From NCBI GenBank assembly GCA_025449115.1, contig JAHLKC010000091.1, forward strand, positions 62,001 through 126,000: 64,000 bases of DNA, given 5' to 3'. The stretch comes from Chytridium lagenaria (taxonomy: Eukaryota; Chytridiomycota; Chytridiomycetes; Chytridiales; Chytridiaceae). Below the pieces are notes generated by a model, which did not search any database, was not told the origin of the DNA, and saw only the letters and a program-made list of their open reading frames with translations. Made by a program: the position numbers and the translations under genes. Positions 52,322-62,673 of this stretch are shown here, piece after piece (the first letter of the stretch is position 1; each line of letters starts with the position of its first letter).

Positions 52322-52947
52322 ATGTTCAAATTTTTGCAGCTCTTCTCAAGACCTCAACTCTATTCTAACACTTCAATGGCGTCATCAGCATCCACCTTCT
52401 TTGCTCAAAAGCAATTTGCTGTCGTCGGCGCTAGCGCTGACCCTTCAAAGTTTGGAAACAAAGTATTGAGATGGTGAGTCCTCCTTTAATCCTGTTAATG
52501 CAGGCGCTTCAAAACATGCATTTGTCATAAAGTTGCTGACACTCCATGAAGGTACATTGATCAGAGGCTCGAGGTCGTTCCAGTTAACCCGGTAAATAAA
52601 ACACCTGCTTGTCCTTGCGATCATCTTACTGCAACATGCAAACATTCTAATGCGTTGACAAGAAATCTCCAGAGATTGAAAGCTTAAAGACCATCACCTC
52701 CCTCTCTGGCCTCGCCAACCCCACCCAAACCTCAGTTTCCGTCATCACACCTCCTGGAGTAACTCTCAACGTTCTCAAGGAAGCCCTTTCCCTCGGTGTT
52801 CCTGCAGTCTGGCTTCAGCCAGGCTGTGAAAGCGCTGAAGTTCGTGAACTCGTGGAGAAGGAGATTGGAAATAAGATGGTTGTGCTCCTCGGTGGACCCT
52901 GCATTTTAGTATTGGGAGAGGAGGCTCTTCGCACTGCCCGGCTTTGA
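52322..52947 (+). CDS. CoA-binding domain protein (CoA_binding_2 family)
   Basis: A small Rossmann-fold protein of the YccU/CoA_binding_2 type that binds CoA or related nucleotides. From ATG 52322 the N-terminus is MFKFLQLFSRPQLYSNTSMA, basic and amphipathic, so a mitochondrial presequence is possible; a second ATG at 52376 would give a cytosolic form. The Rossmann start is FAVVGASADPSKFGNKVLRW. Intron 1 (52474-52551) splits the Trp codon. YIDQRLEVVPVNP ends exon 2. After intron 2 comes KSPEIESLKTITSLSGLANP, TSVSVITPPGVTLNVLKEAL, LGVPAVWLQPGCES and GNKMVVLLGGPCILVLGEEA, stop TGA 52945-52947. The frame is clean. The exact role of the family is not established. Confidence 0.9.
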
Positions 52948-52950
52948 AAT

Positions 52951-52981
52951 GCCTTTTGTTGCCTTTTGTTGCCTTTCTGTT
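52951..52981. repeat. GCCTTTTGTT tandem repeat in 3' UTR
   Basis: Two perfect copies of a 10-bp unit (52951-52970) and a third imperfect copy, beginning three bases after the stop codon of the CoA-binding protein gene. Confidence 0.75.
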
Positions 52982-53229
52982 GGGCCCGTCTCTTTTTTCC
53001 TAGTTCTATCAGCTTTAAGAGGTCCTTTTCTTTTTCGTTCGGGGTCTAGGGGACTGTATTTATGAAAATACGTAATAAGCAATGGTGGTGGCATCACTGC
53101 TCTTGCATATGAATAAATGGTCGTTAACGACAGGGGACCCGCAAGACCTTGCTTTCCTTTAACATTGATACGTCCTCCGTCTTCCTCTTTTGGAAAAGCT
53201 GCCAGCAACACCGTTTTCTTCCCTTCTAC

Positions 53230-53554
53230 ATGCATCATGCATCATATTCCATCAGGTCGCCGGAAACAAAACATCTTCGCGAGATCAAAATTTTGTTGCC
53301 AAAAAACGACGGTGAGTCAACCCTTGGCCCATCACCTCCCTAGCGCCTATCACCATCAATCTGTATATAGAATTGTCGACAGCGAAACAGAGTAAAGTGT
53401 ATAGAATAAAGATCTGGATGCATTGGATGCGACGAGAAGTGGAATGGCCCTTGATGCCGCTGGAATGTTGGAGTTGGAGATGGTCTCACGGAGAGACAAA
53501 AGCCAGCTTATGCGTAAACCGCTCATCTCTCTCTCGAACAGCACCGTTCAATAG
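53230..53554 (+). CDS. Small unknown two-exon gene, about 88 residues
   Basis: Exon 1 from ATG 53230 reads MHHASYSIRSPETKHLREIK then ILLPKND. A GTGAGT donor (53312) and a TATAG acceptor (53370) join in phase to ELSTAKQSKVYRIK. After one missing A in a short A run near 53408-53410, the frame continues as DLDALDATRSGMALDAAGML, ELEMVSRRDKSQLMRK and PLISLSNSTVQ, then stops at 53552-53554. Charged helical sequence, correct splice phase and a sensible stop argue for a real gene. There is no signal peptide and no domain I recognise. It lies 57 bp upstream of the PP2C start on the same strand; it could alternatively be an upstream exon of a longer transcript. The first Met is uncertain (53149 is also in frame). 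Confidence 0.5.
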
Positions 53555-53611
53555 CCCTCTTTATTCGCTTCTAATGGTCGTTCTCGTTAGAAGAAGAAAT
53601 AGATAAAAATT

Positions 53612-55291
53612 ATGGGACAGACTCTTTCCGAGCCGATCAAGGAGAAACACAGCAGCTCCGATAAGGACGATCGACTCTACTATGGCGCAAGTAGTATGCA
53701 GGGATGGCGTATTAGTAAGCACTTAACGTTTTTTTGTTCCTATTTTTGTTTTGGCTTCTTCTTTATGTTTCTTGGACGGATGATAGTGAGGTGGCACCTG
53801 ATTAAGCCGCACCTTTTTTGGATGTTGCGTATACTACGGATCTAATACTTGCGTATAACACATATTGAATCCTAGTATTTGTTCTTGCTATTACTTTACC
53901 ATGGCTGGCATGCTTATATTTTATTTTCAGCCATGGAGGACGCACATACCACCCTCCTCGACGTTCTGTCCGATATGGATTCATCTGCCGCACAATTATC
54001 CTCGGAAGCAGCAGTAGATCCCAAAAAGCGGATGTCTTTTTTTGCGGTTTGTAAGTTGGCATTTCCATCAACTCCAATTCCCTTATTTAATTTAAACCCG
54101 TTTTCAGATGATGGGCATGGAGGTGCAAACGTAGCAGAGTACTCGGGCAAGGTACCTCTACCGGTCTTCTTTGAGAAACTGACGTTTTTTTTTGGGCAGT
54201 TTTTACATAAAAATATTGTGTTGGATAAGGCGTTCGAGACTGGGAACTACCGGGAGGCGATTAAGAATGGATTTCTAAGGACGGATGAGGAGTTGAGAAG
54301 AGGTGAGGCTCTGCCCGTCGATGATAGTACTCTAAATGTTTTTATGCAGATCCTGATCAAACCGGTAGACCTGCGGGATGCACAGCCGTTACAACTCTTA
54401 TTACGGATGATTGGAGGCTGTTTTGTGGGAATGCTGGGGACTCTAGGGCTGTTTTATCGAGAAATGGAAAGGCGGTCGCGCTTTCGTTTGATCATAAACC
54501 TATGAATGCTGGTACGCTTAGATTTGATCCTTTTTAAATGTTGTATTTCCTTCTCATGTGACTTTAGATGAGCTTAAGCGCATAAAGGAGGCTGGTGGGT
54601 TTGTCGAGTTTGGACGTGTAAATGGTACGTCATATTGAGCTATTTTATACTTTGTTGTTTATTCAGTTGCCTGAATAACCTATTAATTTCAGGCAATCTT
54701 GCACTGTCACGGGCTATCGGCGACTTTGAGTACAAGCAAAAACACGATTTCCCTGCCGAGAGACAAATCGTGACGGCTGACCCTGAGATTCATGAGCACC
54801 AGTTATCACCTGGCGAGGATGAATTCATTGTCGTCGCATGCGATGGTAATGTATTTTACCTTTCACTGCTCCTGGCTCAATAGTATTGTCGTGCTAACAT
54901 TGCTCTTTTTGCAGGTATCTGGGATTGTATGACTAACCAACGCGTTGTCGACTTTGTCCGTCGCAGTGTGGCGACCGGTCGCACCCTCTCCGAAACCGCC
55001 GAAGACCTTATGGAGCACTGCGTTGCCCAAGATCTTGATTTTCAAACTGTCGGTGCCGATAACATGACGGTTTTGATTGTTGCGTTGATTAACGGACGGA
55101 GCATTGAGGAGTGGAGTGAGGAGGTGCGGGAACGTGTTGGGGAGATTAGTAATGATATATTGGGAGGGTTGGAGGATGAGGTTGACGAGACTGTGGAAGA
55201 GCCATCCCCTACGGGGTTTTCATTGAAAAATGTGGATGGGTTGAGTCCCTATAGGGCGGGGGCGGACAGGGAGCCCATATTAAGGCATTAA
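53612..55291 (+). CDS. PTC2: PP2C-type protein phosphatase (Ptc2/Ptc3-like)
   Basis: A Mg/Mn-dependent Ser/Thr phosphatase acting on stress MAP kinases and cell-cycle kinases. [20 protein letters not shown] has the Gly2 expected for N-myristoylation in the Ptc2/3 group. Splicing gives clean motifs: [114 protein letters not shown] and [13 protein letters not shown]. All metal-binding acidic residues of the family are present. The C-terminal tail is acidic, then ends ADREPILRH. About eight exons; splice phases all agree, so this gene shows that the local sequence quality is good. Stop 55289-55291. Confidence 0.95.
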
Positions 55292-56089
55292 AGAGTGGCC
55301 TGATGGTTCATTTATTCTCTTCTTCCTTTCGGATAAGGGCTAATGCCTTTTGAAGCCCCTTTCCTCTTCTCCTTTAATGGGCGATTATATCGATGAATGA
55401 CGGTGGATGAAAGAGACAAAATGGTTGTTTCTTTGGATGTTGTTTTTTTTTGGGCTTGTTCTATATTTGTACTATGCATGAAATTGGATGAACGACTTTT
55501 ATTCACCTCCTTTTTACTTGTATTTATCTCTACTCTTTTATGTGCCCCTTTTTCACTCTTCACATCCTCTTGTTGGTGGATTGTCTTTGGCTTTTATTCC
55601 GGTTTGGGTTCCATTCTGTTGAGGTGTTTCTTTTACCTTAGTGATCCAAGCATATCATTCTGGATTTGTTTTGCAGGAGGGATCGAAAGGTCATCTCTCA
55701 TCGACTTTATCAAATACTATTAATGACATTATTGAGGTTTTTTGGGGAACGCAGAGACGATTGTTTTCTTTGTCTATAGACTGTAGTTTGTTTACGTACG
55801 CGTAAAACATGCGTAGACACAGGTAAGCGATCAACAGGAATTTAGCAAAGACAAAATTGACAAAATACATGGAATCAAAACAGGGAGCTTGAAAAAGAAA
55901 AACATTGGAAAGAAGAAAGAAGGAAATAAGAGGAAAGAGGAATCTATTGTTTAAAGAAAGAGAGAAAAAGAAGACCAAAACAAAATAAAGTCAACGGAAA
56001 ATGGGGCATATATATAGGAGCAAATGGCTAAAAAAAAAAAAATTCTTAAAAAAAAGCGCTAGAAAACCCTCACTTTAAAAACCACAAAA
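55292..56089. other. Convergent 3' region, AT-rich
   Basis: 800 bp between the stops of PP2C (plus) and the GTPase (minus). Long T- and A-rich tracts, including poly-A at 56028-56041 and 56048-56055. A plus-strand 108-codon ORF (55397-55723) is T-rich and only looks hydrophobic because of base composition. No gene is supported. Confidence 0.5.
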
Positions 56090-58538
56090 TCAACTCTCAG
56101 CAACAACAGCCCTTCCCGTCTTTTTCTTCTTCCCGTCCTTCGCACGCGCACCTTTCCTCCAACCCTCATCCACCATCGTCACCAAAGTCTCGGCCAAAAT
56201 TCCCAACGACCCATCAACAGGACTCCCCCTCCTCTTCTTCTCACTCTGTCCCTCTAAATCTTTCCCCCCCGCCCAAAAAATCCTCGTCACCTTTCCCACG
56301 CATTTAACGCGTCCCATCTGCCCACCCCTAAACAACACCGGCTGCCCAACCTTCACCCACTCAGGTTCCGACGCAAACGCAAACCTCACCGTCACAGTTC
56401 CACCCGTCACAAGCAAAACATTGGGAGCCATCACATCCGGCACAACATCTTCATCAAACAAAACATCATCCAACTCAAACACATCGTCTTTCTCACTAGA
56501 CACAGTCCGTCTCCGTCGTCTCCCAAAGCTTCACTCCCCGAAACCCCAATAACTCTCGCCCCCTGACCCCCACTCCCACAGTACACAACCCCCTGCGTCC
56601 CCATCGCAGAAGAAGCAGCAGGTGCATGGAGAATACGTAAATCCGCCTCAAACTCCCAAGCAACGCTGCCAAGATGTGGGGAGGGTGGAGACTGCGGAAT
56701 CACGACTTGGCCTTTGCGAAGACGGAAATCAGCGGGGAGTGTTGTGGGGGTTAGAGACGTTGGGAAGGTAATGGCAAGGGTGCCGGCTTGACCCGGAAGG
56801 AGACGGCCGACGGGGCAGCGTTGGCGTTGAATGGAGTTAATGTGAATGGGGACGAAGCGACCGCGGTCAGGGCCGACAAGGTAGACGAGGGGAGGTGGGA
56901 GTCTTCGGTTTCGATAAGTTGATCGGGGCGATAAGGGATTGGGGAGGAAGAGGAAGAGAAGGCATAGTCTTGAATAGGCGAAATGATTCCGGATTTGAGA
57001 ACACCGCCGATAACATATCCAACCGCTGTTGTACATATGAAAAAAGAGAATATTTCAGCATCATCCGTCAGAACATTCAAAATGTATCAGAAATACGAAA
57101 ACAAATAAAAACCAAGGATACTCACATGGGACGGAATAGATTTCCTCTATTCCAAACTCCACATTGTCTACCTCCACGATTTTTCCCGCCTTTTTCTTTT
57201 TCGCTTTCTCCTCAACCCCCAATCCCTGTCTCTTTGGTAAAAGATTCAAAACTTGATCAACAACTGCATATTTTCCCCTGTGACGCTCGATACCAAAAAA
57301 ATCGGCACAACCCTCCCCCCTCCAATCCTTCCACAGCCGCAACCACATCATCCCCATTCTGCACAACTTTGGGTTCCCTCCTCACATCACTCGACCTCAA
57401 AATCCTCAACAAATCTCCAATCGTCCAGTAAGTTGTGTTCGATCGGCCACATCGATTTTAGTGATAACCACAAACACGGGGACGCCTAACCCGACAGCCA
57501 CGCCGAGGTGCTCTCGAGGGACCTCAGAAACGTTACCCGCTGTGCCGCCGAGGATCACACAGGCGTAGTCTGGGTGACTCCTGTGATGCCCGAAAGGGTG
57601 GTGCGTTGGTATTTGGGATGTCCGCATGTGTCGAGGAAGGTGATAAGCTTGGAGGCGACTTCGCAGACTTGCTCCCATGTGGAGATCATCGTATTGGATG
57701 GCATTGGCGGAGACGAGGAGTCAAGGGATGCAGATGGGGTGGGGAGTGTCGATGTGGAATTGCGGTAATTGACTAAGCCGCCTGCGGCATCAAACCCGAT
57801 GATTTGTTGAGAGATGGAGGACGTGCGGCCACTCACAATTTCGTGGCGATGGCGGAGGAGATTCAGACGGGATTTTCCTCGTCCATTGTCAAGCTCAGAA
57901 TGAGTAAGAACTCCGAGAAGGGTGGATTCTGTTTATTAAGTTGGTCAGCCAAAAGTCGCTTTATTTAGGCAATATAATGGGGTCCACTTACTTCCAGCAT
58001 CCACACCGCCAAGAATGGCAACACGAATCTCAAGGAAATGTTGACTATCCGTGACTCTCTTGCGCACAAGCACCTCTGCAACCATCCTAGAAGGCGACGT
58101 CCCCTCCCTTCTCCGAATAACAGAAAATTCTGCATTCAGTTGCTCTGACATGTATCGAAGTGTGGACAAAGAGGCTTCCATATCGCTGGGAGATAGACCC
58201 ACAAGCTCTCCATCATCTGCAACTCCGGACCTCATACATGGCTTCGCCGTGTCCTTCCGCAAGCTAAACCAAAGTTTAAACGATATTTTTTAATTCTATC
58301 CTCACCTCCATTTCATCTGTGTGATAAGATGCTCGACTCTTTCGGGTGGAGGGTCGACAAGCTTGAGCTGCAAGATATGTTTGTTAGTGTTCCAGATCTA
58401 AAAGGTGACAAGAAAAATAAAGGCAGGTCAAACCTTATATTCGACATTGCCCTCTTCCACCTCTTGCGGTAGGGTATTTCCATCCACCTTTTCTCGCATG
58501 AACGACTTTTGGTATCGTATTGTTTTCCCAAACTCCAT
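56090..58538 (-). CDS. GTPBP1/GTPBP2-type translational GTPase
   Basis: A relative of elongation factor 1A linked to ribosome rescue and mRNA decay in animals. ATG 58538 starts MEFGKTIRYQKSFMREKVDG. Then come ELVGLSPSDMEASLSTL, FSVIRRREG and VRKRVTDSQHFLEIRVAILG. The P-loop GGVDAGKSTLLGVLTHSEL is split inside the Gly-Lys codons by an intron (about 57933-57990). Next is LDNGRGKSRLNLLRHRHEI with VSGRTSSISQQIIGFDA, the family signature. Switch II reads FLDTCGHPKYQRTTLSGITG, DTCGH where DxAGH is usual. The G4 motif is VITKIDVADR. Domains 2-3 follow with FFGIERHRGKYAVVDQVLNL and FGIEEIYSVP. The protein ends in a basic tail (AVVAES), stop 56090-56092. Domain 3 (56400-57000) needs frame corrections. 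Confidence 0.9.
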
Positions 58539-59664
58539 AATGACGTCACAAAAACTTGAGATACTTTTGTTGTAATAGATGTGTAAGTAGAAACTGTTGT
58601 GGCATGATAATGAGTTAGTTAATCTATACTCAAGAAGACCCGCGGGCAAGTGGGATGGGTTGAGAGGAAGGAGTGCTGTGTTTATGAACATCAAAATTTT
58701 GGGTGCTGTGCCGTCACTCGATGGCAATGACAAGGAGTGACGGGTACGTAGGAACGGCGATAGGACATGCATTGAATAACGAAAGTATGGTATTCCAACT
58801 ATACCTGAAAAGACTGAGGTTCTTATAATATTCGGAAGAAGTAGATGTGTGTGAAGCAAACGGGTGTTGATATTCGCATGTGGTTTAGATGGAGCTGGCA
58901 AGAGAAAGACGGAAAAGCAAGGCTTGAACGAAAACTCGAGCACCAATTAATCCCTTAATGAAGGGAAGGGAGGATGAATGCTACGTTTGCTGCTGTCTTA
59001 TGGGCGGTATACCCTCTGGCGATGAAACTTCCAGATACAAGTTGCAAAGAATATAGAGGAACGAAATGCAGGAAATGTGGTATAATTTGGAATGGATGCC
59101 GATGTGATGTAGCAGGGGGAGGAGCACGGCGATAGCAAGGAACTGACGAAGTAGTTTTTCCGTCGTTAGTTGCTATCAAAATACCATGTGGAAATTGCTT
59201 TGTCGTTCAAAAAAATAAAGGCACAGCGGACTCATGTTTAATTTCGAATGACAGTGTTTGGCAAAGCCAGGAGTTGTGGACAATGGAGTTTGGAATTGTG
59301 TTGCTGCTGGAATCAAACGGAACCGCTTGCATTTGGGTCTGGGGGGGTGACTGGTGGTAATCCATCGCTTATAGTCAGTCCACTGTGCAAAAGATATCAG
59401 GACGTAAGGTTTACGTCTGGCCTCTTTTACGATAAAAACCAAAACATGTCTTGTCGACGAGTGCTCATCGAACTCAATAAAGCAAATACAGTATTTACAT
59501 TCCACAAATCATTTTCCTTTCATATAGTTGCCTAGAATGTTTGCAACATGAGATGACAGCCTTGATCACTATTCAGATGAATGAAGCTACAGGATGCATA
59601 CTGTACATCCATCCAACCATCCACCCATCATCTCCCCATCGATGACTCTCATCCATCGGTCACA

Positions 59665-59724
59665 GAGTACCCATCGACAGAGTAGAGTACCCATCGACAG
59701 AGTAATCCCCCCGTTGACAGAGTT
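59665..59724. repeat. 20-bp tandem repeat, 2 perfect units plus a degenerate third
   Basis: Unit GAGTACCCATCGACAGAGTA occurs at 59665-59684 and 59685-59704, with a diverged third copy at 59705-59724. Upstream (59608-59658) are scattered ATCCATC units. It looks like a small minisatellite. Confidence 0.8.
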
Positions 59725-59964
59725 TGCTCACTCTCATTCGCAACAGGTCTTTCAGTAATAAAAAGTGAATGGACATTGAACCTATGAGGACAACTTCTGC
59801 CGCTTCACCATGAGCGGCCACATAAACCAGAAGAACCAATGACAATGCAGCAATAGGAAAAAGGAAGAATTTTTTGCAACATCGTGCTGCACAGAGGGAG
59901 GAGATTTAGTTTTAGAATTATACAGCACCCAGAGGAGACTCGAAAACGAAATCCTCTTCCTACA

Positions 59965-59989
59965 ACACACACACACACACACACACACA
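59965..59989. repeat. (AC)12 microsatellite
   Basis: A perfect dinucleotide run in intergenic DNA upstream of the septin gene. Confidence 0.95.
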
Positions 59990-60470
59990 TATCCTTTCTC
60001 ATCCGTCATGGCCGCCGTAGCTATCGATCCTCCAAGAAGGCAAGCATCCTTGTACATCTCAGCTGGCTGGCTGCTTGAGGATGGGGTGCATCAGTGTTGG
60101 ACTAATATGGACAAGGGAAAAAAAAACGAATGGCATTCAGTGATCATTGCGTTATGATGACGGAAACTCTATTCAACACAAGGGATCACAACAAGAGAGC
60201 AACAAGCTTGGGATGAGATGACGGGGATCGGGGATCGTGGATGGTGGAATGCGATCATGGCTGCATTGCTGTCTTTCTCTTGCTTATACTTTTTACAACG
60301 GAAAGCAGGAGATCGTTTCATCTAAAGGACGACAAACTAACGGGAACTCATGGATACGGATCAAAGTTTAAAGTTGAATGCATCTTTGTACATGATCCAT
60401 TGAGTTGGGGCATCATTCTAGAGATTTAGGATTTCATTGGGACGACGGAGGGCATTTGAGTAGCATCATC

Positions 60471-61837
60471 ATGAGCGATATGTGCATGGGACGAGGCTGG
60501 ATTATAGCTTTAGATAAAACCAGAGTTATTGCTATTCGCAGTTATCGACAGCATGATCCCTCGGCTACCTCTTTCTCTTTGACCACCTTTCTTTCGTCGC
60601 CATCACAGACCACCCTCACGGGCTATGTTGGTTTCGACTCCATCACCCAACAGATTGAAAAGAAGCTTTTGAAAAGAGGCTTCACCTTCAACCTCATGGT
60701 CGTAGGTAAGTTATTCTTTGCCTTGTTGGGTTTTCGTAGTTGACGACTGACCCCCCCTTTTTTTTTAAAGGACGATCGGGTTAGGAAAATCCACTCTTGT
60801 CAACACCATCTTTGCCGCTCACCTCACTGATTCCAAGGCTCCAAAGAGGGCCGGTGAGGTCACCCGGCAAACAACTGAAATCCAGTCCATCTCTCACGGT
60901 ACGTGATCCCATCCTCTCGTGTTGTTTTTTTACGTCCTTATCGCTCTCACTCATTCTCAACATTTTGATTAGTCATTGAGGAGAACGGTGTTCGTCTCAA
61001 GCTCACCATTACCGACACCCCCGGATACGGAGACCAGGTCAACAACGAGGCATGCTGGGAACCCATCACCAAATACATCAAGGAGCAATACTCTTCGTTC
61101 CTTCGGAAAGAGCTCACCCCCGCTCGTGAGAAGCGCATCAACGATTCCCGCGTCCACGCCGTTCTCTTTTTCGTCGCGCCATCCGGTCACAGGTACATTT
61201 ACAAGCCCCCTTTATGCATTCACTAACGGTTTTTATAAAGTTTGAGCCCTCTCGACATCACCGTCATGAAAAAGATTTCAGAGATCGCCAACGTGATCCC
61301 TGTGATTGCTAAATCGGATTCCCTTACCATGGAAGAGCGTTCAGCATTCAAGAGGAGGATCAAGGAAGAACTTGATTTCCATGGTATCAGGTGTTTCCCT
61401 TACACCGATTTGGAGGATGGAGATCTCACGGGTGAAGCCGACCGTGCCGAGAAGCAGGCCGCGCAGATCATCAGGGAGATGATTCCTTTTGCGGTTGTTG
61501 GATCAGAGAGGAACGTGGTGGTGGATGGAAAGGCGGTTCGTGGAAGGAGGACTCGATGGGGTCTTTGTCAACGGTGAGTCTATTTGTTCTCCATCGTCTT
61601 TGCAATATTCTAAACTTTGTTATGTTTTGTGATTTAGTTGAGAATGAATCTCACTGCGAGTTTGTCGCACTTCGAAACTTTTTGACCCGCACTCACCTCC
61701 AAGACTTGATTGAGACTACCTCTAGCATCCATTACGAGACTTTTAGGACCAAGCAGCTTCTCGCCCTCAAGGAGTCCACCGCCGTCACCACTCCCAATGG
61801 TAGCTCCCTCAGGTCCGGTTCCTCCACCCAAGAGTAA
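60471..61837 (+). CDS. CDC10: Septin, Cdc10 group
   Basis: A GTP-binding filament protein that marks cell polarity and division sites. The conserved start TGYVGFDSITQQIEKKLLKR then GFTFNLMVVG matches the Cdc10 group. Intron 60706-60770 is followed by the P-loop GRSGLGKSTLVNTIF, where one T is missing near 60780 (TTAGG for TTTAGG) so the frame breaks. Other motifs: LTITDTPGYGDQVNNE (switch II), WEPITKYIKEQYSSFLRKEL, VHAVLFFVAPSGHSLSPLDI, IPVIAKSDSLTMEERSAFKR, IPFAVVGSERNVV, RGRRTRWG, RTHLQDLIETTSSIHYETFR. There is no coiled-coil tail, as expected for Cdc10. Stop 61835-61837. The N-terminus is uncertain: an intron acceptor at 60609 would replace the upstream residues, and a first exon near 60009 is possible. 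Confidence 0.93.
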
Positions 61838-62673
61838 AAAAAAACAAAAGAGAAATCCCCCTTCAACCTCTTGTGTGTTTTACTGCATCTTTTTATCTTT
61901 CTCTTATTATAACAGTTCCGTTCACCCCCACCTTCTTTTTTTAACCGGGAACAAGAATAAGCGATTTCATGACATTTGCGAATCGCCTTGTTTTTTTTGT
62001 ACCCGGTTTTTGTTGTCTTTATTTTTAAACAGGAGTCATGCGGGTCTTCTCCTTCTTTTCACTTTGCTTCCTTTTCTTTTTGTTCTTGTCTCTACGTATG
62101 TGTGTGTGTGTCCGGGAATCGTGTTCGTGGTAAAAGGAAAAAGTGGGTGCGAATAGACTTTTCTTTAAAAAAACAGTCTTCTCCAGCTTATTCAACCAAA
62201 ATCTTTATGTGTATTTCCAGCAAGTTTGTTTCCAGCAAACAGCCCAAGAGTGCTGTGAAGTACATGTATAGTGAAACCTCCAGCACATTGCCAACGTTGA
62301 CTTATTAAAAACAATAGTCTGGGAGATGGTACAGAGAAGGACTCCCATCGAAAAAAAACACTATAAGAATGCGGAAAAAAAAAGGATAGAGAGAAAACGG
62401 TCACTGAAATATAAAAGAACATAAAACCAATATAGATAGATAGATAACAACTGTTAACAAAGAAAAATAATAAGTGAAAAGAATGCAATGACAAAACCCC
62501 AACAAAACTTTAAACAATAGACCAGCCATTAATAAATGTAAAAAAAAACAAAAACGGAAAAGGAAATGCAAAAAAAAAGGCAGCGACTCATCTCACACTC
62601 TACAAAGAAAAGAATTGGGGACGAACAAACCCCGCAAGACTTTCCCACACAGACACTACTCCAGTTCGAAAAC
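61838..62673. other. Convergent 3' region
   Basis: About 840 bp between the septin stop (plus) and the glucanase stop (minus). T-rich on the left, A-rich on the right, as expected for two facing 3' UTRs. No gene is supported. Confidence 0.5.

Larger units (their letters stand above)
58539..60470. other. Long intergenic region with simple repeats
   Basis: About 1.9 kb between the GTPase start (minus) and the provisional septin start (plus). It holds a 20-bp tandem repeat (59665-59724) and an (AC)12 run (59965-59989). A short open stretch from ATG 60009 (MAAVAIDPPRRQAS) may be a 5' exon of the septin gene. No other gene is supported; upstream ORFs on both strands look random. Confidence 0.45.

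Noticed and set aside
53802..54150. Minus-strand ORFs across the PP2C gene
   Set aside because: They are antisense shadows of exons whose plus-strand motifs (YDGHGG, MEDAHT) splice in phase.
55397..55723. 108-codon hydrophobic ORF that could be read as a membrane protein
   Set aside because: Hydrophobicity comes from T-rich 3' UTR composition; no start context, intron or conserved motif, and it lies between two convergent stops.
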